Shown here in pieces: positions 1 through 8,131 of a stretch of 17,470 nucleotides of DNA. This DNA comes from Rhizophlyctis rosea (lineage: Eukaryota; Chytridiomycota; Chytridiomycetes; Rhizophlyctidales; Rhizophlyctidaceae), in NCBI GenBank assembly GCA_027596075.1, contig JADGJC010000559.1, positions 1 through 17,470 on the forward strand. The letters run 5' to 3'. The notes below the pieces were generated by a model, which did no database searches, was not told where the DNA came from, and saw only the letters and a list, made by a program, of their open reading frames with translations. The position numbers and the translations under genes were made by a program. The first letter of the stretch is position 1, and every line of letters starts with the position of its first letter.

Positions 1-158
1 AACGGCTCGCCCGTCGCAGGGTCGATGTTCTCACGACGAGGATCGCGACTGTCGGTGGTACGATCCGCCTCGCGAAGAATGCGCGCAGCAAACGATTCAT
101 CCGATTCGTGACTGCCCCTCTGATGCACGGGAAAGTCCTCCGTCCGCTCTCCCGACAT
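1..158 (-). CDS. N-terminal part of an unidentified protein, cut by the window edge
   Basis: Reading leftward from an ATG at 158-156, 52 codons plus two bases stay open to the window edge. The start lies in a good eukaryotic context (CCACC before ATG). The peptide starts MSGERTEDFPVHQRG and continues hydrophilic and charged, ending DPATGEP at the edge. There is no signal peptide or membrane segment. GC-rich, unbiased codon use and the clean start argue for a real exon. I do not recognise the family; the visible part is probably a disordered N-terminus. The region to its right (159-420) would be its promoter. The main uncertainty is the short length: 158 open bases can occur by chance. Confidence 0.45.
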   Translation of the reverse strand, partial: MSGERTEDFPVHQRGSHESDESFAARILREADRTTDSRDPRRENIDPATGEP

Positions 159-986
159 GGTGGAACGAGAATCGAGAAGGTTTGGTGGTGGTGAGGTACT
201 TTTGTACTAATTACCCGCTTAATGATGGAAATTTTGACAATAGTTTCCCCTTGCCCTCTTGGGTAGGATAATTTCAACCAGTGGTCAATCGTTCCCGAAA
301 ACCCTTCAATAACCCTCCCCGATTATACTAGTACTATCCAGTGCACTCGAACACTAGTATTTCGCTGGCCTAGACACCCGAGGGCTACACACAGCTCGGT
401 AGATGTAGCGAAAGCAGTGCACGCACGATTCTGTGATCGCTCTTCACTCCAGCAAGCTGAAGCGTTCAATGATTGGCTCAAGAGTACGGACAGGTATCGC
501 GCTCTACGCTTATCGACGTCCCCGTCTACGCTGGCTGCTGCGGCAACCTCGAGACAGTGACCTAGTCCGCGCGGCGTGTGCTAGGAGCCTTTGTGGTGAT
601 TTGACCTGCACTTGTACGCAGGAGCCATTTCCGAGGATGCAGGACACCACTCGTTGGACCCGTCGTGCTGCTGAGGGTATGTGGGTGGTTGAATCAACTG
701 AACAGGTCACCGGAAGCCAAACGGGTTCCCGTTGTGCTATTCACGCTGATTTGGGCGATGGTAAGTCAAAAACGTAGGAAACGAGGAGTGTCACTGGTGT
801 AAGAAGCACTCCGTGGTGGTGGATGAGTCTCTGGCAGACTCAGTACGCAACGATTAAGCGTGAACGAGCTAAATCGTCGTCCTAGTCGTTCCGGCGTCCC
901 GTTATGACTAGAATGGGTGGCGAAGTCGCGGATGATCAGGCCGAAACGTCGCAACCGTGGTTATGCAAGCCGTAAAGTTAAAAAGA
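159..986. other. Intergenic stretch without a convincing gene
   Basis: Bases 159-420 are AT-rich and are the likely promoter side of the leftward gene at 1-158. Bases 420-980 contain short open frames on both strands; the longest rightward one, 433-777, opens at GTG rather than ATG and looks like a random Arg/Cys/Thr-rich translation. A frame near 445-540 reads more like protein (EAFNDWLKSTDRYRALRL) but meets a stop at once, so this may be the remnant of an old ORF. I see no RNA gene here. Confidence 0.4.
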
Positions 987-1175
987 TGCTGGTCTAATAG
1001 ACCTGCGTGGTAATGAAGCAATACACACTCAAATGAACACGATGGTCAACTGTTTGGATGTATATTGAAAATTGAATGAATAAAACTGAACAACGCATAC
1101 ACACGCACGAGCACATATGTCACTCAGGGTGGCACATGTGCGACAGAAAAACACGTAAGCAATTGACGTGATTAC
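987..1175. repeat. Dispersed ~190 bp repeat, copy 1
   Basis: This segment aligns almost end to end with 17292-17470, at roughly 80-85% identity by eye with a few small indels. Both copies begin TGCTGG followed by the palindromic GGTCTAATAGACC. Both carry ACTCAAATGAACACGATG and TGTATATTGA blocks, and both end ...GACAGAAAAACACGTAAGC...GACGTGATTAC. The copies are in the same orientation and about 16.3 kb apart. The right copy is cut by the window edge, so the true repeat may be longer. It could be the terminal or promoter part of a repeated element; the coiled-coil ORF starts 154 bp to its right. Confidence 0.85.
991..1003. repeat. 13 bp palindrome GGTCTAATAGACC at the repeat boundary
   Basis: GGTCTA-A-TAGACC is a perfect inverted repeat around a single A and sits at the first conserved bases of both copies of the 190 bp repeat (also 17296-17308). 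A palindrome exactly at the start of similarity could be a protein-binding site or an element terminus. This is inference from position only. Confidence 0.6.
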
Positions 1176-1328
1176 ATAAGGGTCACGTGATCCTGGCTAA
1201 CCTAATAATCAATCACATTTTATTCTATCTAACCAATCACGTGACACGTCCGAACTACTGAACGCGTCCTAGGTCCGCATCCCTGCAGTCGTCACTTAAG
1301 TACACGCGATCAACGACACCGTCGACTG
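1176..1328 (+). promoter_or_regulatory. Promoter-like interval with two CACGTG boxes and CCAAT
   Basis: CACGTG occurs at 1184-1189 and 1238-1243, with CCAAT at 1233-1237 just before the second. E-box (Cbf1/bHLH-type) and CCAAT motifs are common in fungal promoters. The interval lies directly between repeat copy 1 and the ATG of the coiled-coil ORF at 1329. Function is inferred from motif content only. Confidence 0.4.
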
Positions 1329-1984
1329 ATGATTTCTCTGCAAAAATCTAAGATACAGTGCCAAGGGACCATCGACCAGATACTGCGACGTATCGACAAA
1401 GAGGAGAAGAGAATCGCAACTGAGAGGGAGCTTGCCGACACGAGAGCTGCGGCTGAAAGGGAGAGACTTGACGCAGAGCTGAGGAAAGTAGGAGAACTTG
1501 CAGAAGCGCTCCTCAAACAATGAACGCAAAAGGATGAGATTGACACCAATCCCAAGATACAGGAAACACTCAAAGCACACAGACGTCCGACACTGATTGA
1601 AGAGGATGACGATGTTGTTTTTGAACAGTACGAGAAGGTCGTAGAAAATGAGAAGCGGGCGGAGATAGTTGACAGCGTAGCCGCCCTGCACCATTCTGAA
1701 GCACTCCTGCGAACCTTGAGCGATGACGCATTCGATCAATGGTTGTCAGCGCTTACTTTGATCTCTTGAAACACAAGGGCATCCAGCATCGATTCAGATC
1801 AGTTTACGACGACCTCAGTGAAGGCTCACCGCTGGACAGAGGTGAGCTGGCCACATTACTCATCAAAGTAAAACGGACGGATGCCAGGAAATTGAAGGCT
1901 TTGAGTGATACCGCTATGAAGATGTTTGGTCCCCCTCAGGCAAGTAGAATATGGAGTGTACATCCAAACTGGGCTGCTGGCTGA
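1329..1984 (+). pseudogene. Broken coiled-coil protein gene
   Basis: From ATG 1329 the frame encodes 64 residues of strongly heptad-like Glu/Lys/Arg/Ala/Leu sequence (RRIDKEEKRIATERELAD). A TGA follows at 1521-1523, and the same frame then continues with equally protein-like acidic, helical sequence (VVFEQYEKVVENEKRAEIVD) to about 1745. There the meaning passes into the -1 frame (SAYFDLLKHKGIQHRF), which stays open to a TGA at 1982-1984. So one nonsense codon and one single-base deletion interrupt a protein of about 215 residues. Parallel coiled coils occur in many families and I recognise none. It follows the 190 bp repeat and may be the first gene of that repeated element. An undetected intron around 1521 is the main alternative to a nonsense mutation. 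Confidence 0.5.
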
Positions 1985-2525
1985 CTACTATTGATCAGTG
2001 GGAATCAGCAGCACATCACATATGAATTTTTAGATAGCGCTTTGTAGATAACTTCGCTATTGTAGATAGTTTGTAATCACATTCAGGATAACATGGGTTG
2101 CTTTCGGTTCGGGGTTGGTGAGGAGCCCTTGTGGGCTGCGGGACAACGGCGTTGCCAGTTGCGCAGCATTTGGAGCTGAAGTGTCTGCTGCAGCGGCGGT
2201 CGCGGGCTCTGCCAGTTCGGTGACCTCGGGCTCAAGGGGGTCTGACCTGTTTTGAAGGCTTGCTCATGAGACATCGAACAAGATAGAGACAGCACAGCAT
2301 TATCTAGTTCCGCGTGTTTACATCGATGCCACCACTGGGAGAGCCGGAACCCCGGAGCGGAGGTGGTGCATGGGTTTACGTAAGCCGTGCTTTGCTTTGT
2401 TTTGCTTTGCGCTTTGCAGCGTAGTGGCAATGTTAAAGCACCGTATCTTCAAAAACTGGAAAAGGGGGCCCGCCTCTGTAATCCTGTGCTTTGGCCTTGG
2501 CTCTCATCATCTTCCACATCATAAG
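1985..2525. other. Intergenic region with TAGATA repeats and an Ala/Ser-rich open frame
   Basis: Bases 2028-2080 contain three TAGATA motifs (TTAGATAGCGC, TGTAGATAACTT, TGTAGATAGTTTG) and a short AGCG/CGCT inverted repeat. Bases 2085-2275 are GC-richer and stay open in a low-complexity Ala/Ser/Gly frame ending in TGA. Around 2381-2421 a GTAAGC...TTTGCAG pair, 41 nt apart with a T-rich interior, looks like a very short intron or its relic. I assign no gene. The stretch probably holds the promoter and 5' leader of the ORF at 2526. Confidence 0.35.
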
Positions 2526-3170
2526 ATGACTACGTACAAATCAGTCGACCGGCAGGCAAAGAACATGGTCAATTACCTCATGGTGCATCACACCATGAGC
2601 GACACCCAGGAGCACGGAGTCGTGTTGAGCTTAGAGGACTCAAAGAACGGCACACGTTCAATCTTTGTACGTAACGACTATACGGGGAAACTGGTTGCCG
2701 TGCAGCGTAATCGCGAGATCCTCTCAGAACAGCAACAGCACTTCAGATCCACCTTTGGACACGCGCACAATTTCGTGCCGCACCATGGCGATATATACCG
2801 CGACTTCAGCTCGTCCTGCAACGTCTGGGTGGATGGCAAAGAGATCGACCTTTGGGACTGTGACTTCATGGGCATATTTTTTGGGGAGACCGCACTCATG
2901 CTGCAGCGCTTACTTGAAAATCCTGACGCAAGCATGAAGAGCTCTGGGGTCGGGACGCTTGTGGCTTTCACCTTCCAGGCCATCGCAAACAGACTTTTGA
3001 TGTCTCGGCTGAAGAAAGCACGAGGATGGACGGACCGTTTGGCGCTATACAGGAGAATGCAACCGTGGGCGGCAGGTAACATAGCGACATATTACCTGGA
3101 CCGGATCGGCGACATTCTATCAAAACACAACCATCCGTGCGTGACGTTTGAGCCGGTAGCTTTAGAATGA
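2526..3170 (+). CDS. Unrecognised ORF upstream of the chromodomain helicase
   Basis: ATG at 2526 opens a 214-residue protein ending at TGA 3168-3170. I chose this start over the in-frame ATG at 2370 because the extra 52 residues are low-complexity and include an intron-like GTAAGC...TTGCAG stretch. The protein looks soluble and folded: an opening helical region (RQAKNMVNYLMVHHTM), a beta-rich middle (RSIFVRNDYTGKLVAVQ; NVWVDGKEIDLWDCDFMGIFF), and a C-terminal helical part. No motif I recognise. The helicase start lies only 16 bases after its stop, in a different frame. The two could be parts of one gene joined by a lost base or an unseen intron, or neighbouring genes of the same element. Confidence 0.55.
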   Translation: MTTYKSVDRQAKNMVNYLMVHHTMSDTQEHGVVLSLEDSKNGTRSIFVRNDYTGKLVAVQRNREILSEQQQHFRSTFGHAHNFVPHHGDIYRDFSSSCNVWVDGKEIDLWDCDFMGIFFGETALMLQRLLENPDASMKSSGVGTLVAFTFQAIANRLLMSRLKKARGWTDRLALYRRMQPWAAGNIATYYLDRIGDILSKHNHPCVTFEPVALE

Positions 3171-3186
3171 CGGGAAACTCTCACCG

Positions 3187-4683
3187 ATGATCGCACGGAA
3201 CGCGGTAGTCTATGGAGGTAAACGCTCTTGCGACAGCACCATGATGTTTGTCCTGTATCATGCAAAGCACGACGCTGGTTGCAGTGAAACGCATATTTTC
3301 ACAACCGGAGACGGCAGCAAGCGTTGCCGCACAGGGAAGCGGAAGAAGTTTGAGGTTGGACCGGAGGAAATGATTGATCTGGAGCGGGATGCCCTTGCGA
3401 ACCTCCAAATATCTTCACACCTCGCCTGCCAGGAAGACTGGCCCGAAAGCGATGCATTGACTGACAGTCATGCTGACACGGACGAATTTGATGAGGAGGG
3501 AACCGACCACGAGGCGGGCCACTTCGTTGTTGACCGCATTCTCGACGAGAAGTTCTGCAACGGAAAAAGGCACGACCGCATATCGTGGATAGGTCATGGC
3601 GATGTCATCCGGGAACCTGAAGAGCATCTTTCTGAATGTTCTGCCCTCAATATTTGGGAGGAGCAAAAGGCATTGAAATCACGAAGGGACTCAACGCCGA
3701 CCCTTGTGGATGCTTGTCGCGAGCAGCACCTCCTTTCCTCTCCTGATACTGAGTTCATTAGTAGCGTCAGTTCCCAACCGCAGGAGAACCAAACGCCATC
3801 TCCGTATGAATTTGAACAGCGCTGTGTCGACTTTGCTTCTTCAGAAAGCAAGGGATTTTTCAATATCGTCTGCGGTGCCGGAAAGACGCTGATCATGGAA
3901 CGCATCTTGTCAAACGTTAGGTGCGGAATTCTATTTGAGCCATTGAAAATACTCGTCGAAAAAACAGTCAGAAAATATTTTGCCTCTTCCGACGTTCAGC
4001 TTGTAAAACTCAACTCCGACAATTGCGCAATTAATTTGCATCTCTCGGCATCGGCTTATACTCCCGTCATCATTGGAAATCTTCAGAGCATTCACAGTGT
4101 TCACGCGTTTTGTGCCAGGCATGATCTCGCACCCGAGGTCATCTGTTATGATGAAGCGCATCGTTACACATCCCCGAAGTGGTTGAAGATTTTGGGAGGA
4201 GACGCTGGAGATGAAGTGACGACAGAGGAGGCAACCAGTGAAGATGAGCCCGATGACCCCGACGAAGAATCATGTCTAGAGCTTTTCAATCAGGATCTCG
4301 TTGCCAAAGCAAAGAAGTTCTTTTTCACGGCGACACCAACCCCTCAATTATACAAACACGACAAAATATTTGGCAAAGAACTGTTGAGATACACGCACAA
4401 GCAGGGAGTCGAGGACCGTATTGTGAAGAATTTCGACACAGTAATCAAATTCTATCGCCAGGAAGGTACACCCATAGAAGACGAAACCGTCTGCTATCGG
4501 CAGAAAATTCATTCTGTCAAAAGCTTGGTGGAAGAACAAGATCTGAAGCGGATTCTCGTGTACACTCGATTCGTCGTCGACTCTGACACACATGTGGCTA
4601 CCGTAGAGGGATTTGCTGGTCATCAGAGTTTGTTTCCCCCTCACTACCGCCTCCATTTTGTATCCGCGCCCCTAAAAATTTGA
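3187..4683 (+). CDS. DEAH-box SF2 helicase with an N-terminal chromodomain-like segment, C-terminally truncated
   Basis: 498 codons from ATG 3187 to TGA 4681. Residues about 111-160 look like a chromodomain: FVVDRILDEK, then NGK, then SWIGHG, then EPEEHL and WEEQ, matching the usual V-x-x-IL-D ... W-x-G ... WEPEENL layout. The Trp normally before EPEE is Arg here. The helicase core follows: a Q-like PYEFEQR (206-212), Walker A CGAGKT (229-234), DEAH (322-325), an acidic insert (about 345-362), TATPT (381-385), and a motif IV-like RILVYTRF (455-462). Motifs V and VI, including the arginine fingers, are absent. The last ~20 residues run into the telomere-like tract, so the second RecA domain is mostly lost and ATPase-coupled helicase activity is unlikely. 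Known family role: ATP-driven nucleic-acid unwinding or remodelling; chromodomains often bind methylated histone H3. Targeting to heterochromatin is inference. Confidence 0.7.
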   Translation: MIARNAVVYGGKRSCDSTMMFVLYHAKHDAGCSETHIFTTGDGSKRCRTGKRKKFEVGPEEMIDLERDALANLQISSHLACQEDWPESDALTDSHADTDEFDEEGTDHEAGHFVVDRILDEKFCNGKRHDRISWIGHGDVIREPEEHLSECSALNIWEEQKALKSRRDSTPTLVDACREQHLLSSPDTEFISSVSSQPQENQTPSPYEFEQRCVDFASSESKGFFNIVCGAGKTLIMERILSNVRCGILFEPLKILVEKTVRKYFASSDVQLVKLNSDNCAINLHLSASAYTPVIIGNLQSIHSVHAFCARHDLAPEVICYDEAHRYTSPKWLKILGGDAGDEVTTEEATSEDEPDDPDEESCLELFNQDLVAKAKKFFFTATPTPQLYKHDKIFGKELLRYTHKQGVEDRIVKNFDTVIKFYRQEGTPIEDETVCYRQKIHSVKSLVEEQDLKRILVYTRFVVDSDTHVATVEGFAGHQSLFPPHYRLHFVSAPLKI

Positions 4684-5081
4684 ACCGCCCTAACCCTAAC
4701 CCTAACTCCGTCCTAATCCGCCCTAATTCGCCGTAACCCTAACCCTAATTCGCCCTAATCCGCCCCATCCAACTTCCGGTCAAGTCCATTCGCCTTAAGT
4801 AACCACCCTAATCCGCCTTATATAACGCCCGGTTCCACCCATCCGCCCCCAAGTACGCCCTAATCCGCCCCATCTAACGTCCGGTTCCATCCATCCGCCC
4901 CATCCAATGGTTCCGTCCATCCGCCCCATCTAACGGTTCCGTCCATCCGCCCCAAGTAAGCACCCTAATCCGCCCCATCTAACGCCCGGTTCCGTCCATC
5001 CGCCCCAAGTAAGCACCCTAATCCGCTCCATCTAACGCCCGGTCCCGCCCAATCGCCTCACGCGCATAACCCTAACCCTAA
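4669..5081. repeat. Interstitial telomere-like tract with ~53 bp degenerate satellite units
   Basis: Perfect CCCTAA hexamers occur in short runs at 4688-4705, around 4736-4747 and at 5070-5081. Between them lie many one- or two-base variants (CCCTAATCCGCC, CCATCTAACG). A longer unit starting AAGTAAGCACCCTAATCCGC repeats with a 53-54 bp period, most clearly at 4954-5006 and 5007-5059 and more loosely from 4797. CCCTAA reading left to right is the orientation of a left chromosome end with its interior to the right. The tract begins exactly where the chromodomain helicase loses its C-terminus. TTAGGG-type telomeres are common in fungi and other eukaryotes. Confidence 0.85.
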
Positions 5082-5196
5082 GCATGAGTCAGACGCAGGC
5101 AGCCGGTCCAAACCAACACCCTCGGAGGGGTCCTGCAACGGCTTGGCTCAGGTAGTCAACATTAGATGTGATTACCGATAAGCTAAACCTTTTCCG
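5082..5196 (+). other. Leader between the telomere-like tract and the PIF1 gene
   Basis: About 115 bases with no open frame of note and no clear TATA or CCAAT box. It would contain the promoter or 5' leader of the PIF1-like gene if that gene were expressed. A transcript could also begin within the telomere-like tract. Confidence 0.3.
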
Positions 5197-8062
5197 ATGC
5201 GACATGTTGCCGTGTCAGCATTCACCATGGACTCACACCAGAGGCGCGCCTACGATGGCATACTAGCGGGCGGAAATAAGCTCATCACAGGTGCCGGTGG
5301 TTGTGGTAAGAGCTGGCTTGTGCCCATCATTAAGGAATACTTCCGTAACAGCAAAAGGATCGTCCATGTTACTGCTCCGACCGGATGTGCTGCTGTAAAT
5401 CTGGGGATTGATGGTGCGAAGACTGTCGACTCGCACCTGGGACTAGAACCCCGCATGATCGACTTCGCAGATTATGTTCTCTTCTCACCAAAGGGCTTCA
5501 TCAAGCATTTTGGTGAGCGCCCGCTGCACATTATTGATGAAACTTCAATGATACCACCTTTGCGACTCGACATGATCCACGAAATTCTGTACATTCGAAA
5601 AGTTCCATGGTTCAGAGAGGACTCCGAGAAAATCCTTGCACGGGTGGAGAAGATCTGGAACCCCACCGGGAAAACGCGCCGGCGGATTCAGCGACCGGAG
5701 ATGCAATTGGACACAGGCACTGACACGCAGAGGGCCGCCTGGCGCCGAGAGAAGACACACATGATGGACCTGTACAGACGATATCAGACCGCCGTCCATG
5801 CCGATGATTTCCGACCTGACTTCCAACTTTGCTTGTCAGGCGACCCCTGTTAGCTCCCTCCCGTCAAACCACCGCCTGGAGATGTCGGCCGCCTCATCCT
5901 CGAAGTCAAGTGCTGGCGGAAACTTTCCATTGAGACCATCCCACTCACCACGCAGCACAGACAAAACCCTGCCCTACTCCTGTCCGCTCTCACCGCCCTC
6001 CGCATGGGTACTGTGAATGGCAACGTCCGGGCGCTGATTGAGAAATGCAGTCGCCCGCTGACTGTCCCTCGCGTGCACTTGTTCGGCACCAACAAGGCGA
6101 AGGATGCTTACAATGCCCAAATGCTAAACCGGTTGCGCGGGCGCGTCTACACAATCAACGCTAACGACACCTTCTCGTGCAAGCCCGCATTCATCGAATT
6201 GAACAGAAAGCTTTTCCGTTTCCCGGCGTCTGCATCGTTTAAAGTCGGGTGGCATGTCATGCTTCTGCGCAACATCGACGTGATCAGGGCATTGGTGAAC
6301 GGGAGCATTGGGGAGGTCTTGAAAGTACTCTGTGACACCACACCTCCTCTGGTGAGGGTACGGTACGGGGAATCGACGGTGGAGGATGTAATGCCCGTAA
6401 ACGAAGATCTCTACCACATCGTGTGGAATAAGGATTTGGAGAGATACGAGACTGACGCGCTGCGCGACGTTCCCAGATCCCATGGGTCCTTGCAGACGGC
6501 CTTACTGTGCATGAGAGCCAGTCTCAAACGCTGCCGCATGTGACTGTCGACCGCAACGGTCTTAAGCATTTTGGGCAGTTGTACACCGCTATCAGCCGTG
6601 CGACCCATGAAGATGGACTTTGCATCCTCAACTGGGACGCCTGCAACGCTGTGGCGCCCGACCCTGCCATCGCGCGAATCTACGCGACTTCCGGAGCCCC
6701 GCGCCTTACAAAGGCAACGACCATTGCATTGAAGGAGTATGTGCGCGTGGAGAGAACGCTGGCGGCCATTCAACGTCTGCTCAACATCGGCCAGTCAGAG
6801 TTCCGACTCGCCGCCATCCGTTTGAGGAATGAAATTCAACGCCGTGAACTCTGTGGTGACCTGGTGGATGATGGAGAAATTCTCTCCCTGGAGGAGGTCT
6901 CGCGGTACCTGGGGGCCGACAGCACACCGACAAGGGGCTCCGACCTCCTTTTCAATGAATGCCCCCTTTGCGCCACCCAATTAGCGAACGGGATCTTCTG
7001 GTGAATGGTCTTTACTGTCCATGCGGTGGCCCGAGCGCCCGACAACTCTTGCAATGCGCGACCACAAAGTATCGCTGGGCTACCTACCTCCTCCAAGCAG
7101 AGGACGCCAAACTGACGGATACTGTCATTTATGTCGGCGTCACTACCCGGGGAAACGCACGCTTGACAGAGCACCAGCGCAAATGGCTCATGAATTTCGG
7201 CGCCCATACTGCGCGATGTTCCCTCCGTTTGCCAGAGACCTTTGCCATCAGAAAGTTCTGCCCGACCAGGAACATCCTCAAAGTTGGCGGGGCAAAAGAC
7301 AGCTTCGCCATCCGCATCGGGACAAATGAAGCTTTTGCGCGCGTCATCGACACGGATGTGAATAGAGCCGCGCATCTCCTGCCTTACACCACAGATCACT
7401 ACGGCGCAACGGCGACATCGGCGCGCGTGTGCAAAGCAGTTGCGGAACCACTCATGTTGACTTGCGGCTTCCTCCACATCCACCATAGTCGACTTGCGAA
7501 GCCAACCACTACCTGTTTGCGTGCCGGAGACAAGGTCTGTGCGTGTCCCAAACCATGCTGGATTCAGCGGATCCAGAACAGCTTTTTCCCGGAACGCCCA
7601 TACCACTACCCTTTTGAGGCGTGGGATGCTAAACCAGCGCGATCTGTTGCGGCCGAGAAAACAGAGGATGGCAATGACTTATCACTTCCTGATTGGACTG
7701 AGGAGGGGTTGCGAAACGTCATATCCCGGAGGCAGCAGGCCCATGACACCCGGGAGCATGCTTTGCGGGTAGTATCTAAGTTGTGGACCATCGGTATATT
7801 GCGCCAGGACACCATCCTGCGCCCATGGGTCGTGGTCGAGCTCCTCCACATGGTAACTGGCGTGGACGAAGTTAGTACGGAGTTGAAGCAAATTTCCTCG
7901 TTATTGGGGAAATTGAAACCAGAGGAGGTGCGCCGGCATTTGGGTTGGGGGCCTCTAAACTTTCACCCGCTCAAAGACCCTCGATCGGTGTGTAGGGGCC
8001 CTGATGTAATCATTGACAAAATATGCGCTGACCATCACAATCGCCGCAAATCATCGGTTTAG
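5197..8062 (+). pseudogene. PIF1-type SF1B helicase joined to a zinc-ribbon-like segment and a probable GIY-YIG nuclease domain
   Basis: PIF1-family motifs appear in order: I GAGGCGKS (5290s), Ia TAPTGCAA, II IIDETSM, III GDPC-stop-LPPV, an HRQ-type motif, VMLLRN...VNGSIGEV, and VI TVHESQSQTL with GQLYTAISRAT. Beyond them lie CPLC...YCPCGG (about 6960-7030, a probable zinc ribbon), then TYLLQ / VIYVGVT / RLTEHQ (about 7085-7185), matching the start of GIY-YIG nucleases. A possible catalytic Glu (TNEAF) and Asn (DVNRA) follow. The C-terminus has a Cys cluster (VCACPKPC). Three lesions: TAG at 5851-5853 where motif III has a conserved Gln; a -1 shift near 6472 at a C run; a -1 shift near 6990 at a G run. 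Start at ATG 5197 or 5227. The family unwinds DNA 5'-3'. Without readthrough the product ends at motif III. Confidence 0.8.
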
Positions 8063-8131
8063 CGCATGTATAGTGACTCCGCTGATTTGATAAAGTAGCA
8101 CATTATGTACATAGGGTTACTATTGTAGCAG
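8063..8131. other. 69 bp gap between converging genes
   Basis: The PIF1-like gene stops at TAG 8060-8062 and the recombinase gene, on the other strand, stops at 8132-8134. The gap is AT-rich and would have to hold both 3' ends. Tail-to-tail packing this tight suits the compact gene order of a mobile element. Confidence 0.5.

Noticed and set aside
433..777. 114-codon open frame on the plus strand
   Set aside because: It opens with GTG, is Arg/Cys/Thr-rich without structure, and has a competing antisense frame. No support for a gene.
2370..2525. N-terminal extension of the ORF at 2526 from ATG 2370, resembling a signal peptide
   Set aside because: The hydrophobic FALFCFALC stretch is a translation of a TTTGC repeat that also looks like a short intron (GTAAGC...TTTGCAG). 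The remaining residues are low-complexity.
4669..5081. CRISPR array or centromeric satellite
   Set aside because: Repeat units are degenerate, adjacent without unique spacers, and made of telomere-type hexamers.
5197..7004. Helitron
   Set aside because: A PIF1-type helicase alone is not enough: I see no HUH Rep motif (two His separated by one residue with a downstream Tyr pair) and no Helitron ends (TC at 5', hairpin plus CTRR at 3').
6836..7606. 256-codon open frame on the minus strand
   Set aside because: It lies opposite the PIF1/GIY-YIG gene. Its translation has no motif, while the plus strand holds clear helicase and nuclease signatures.
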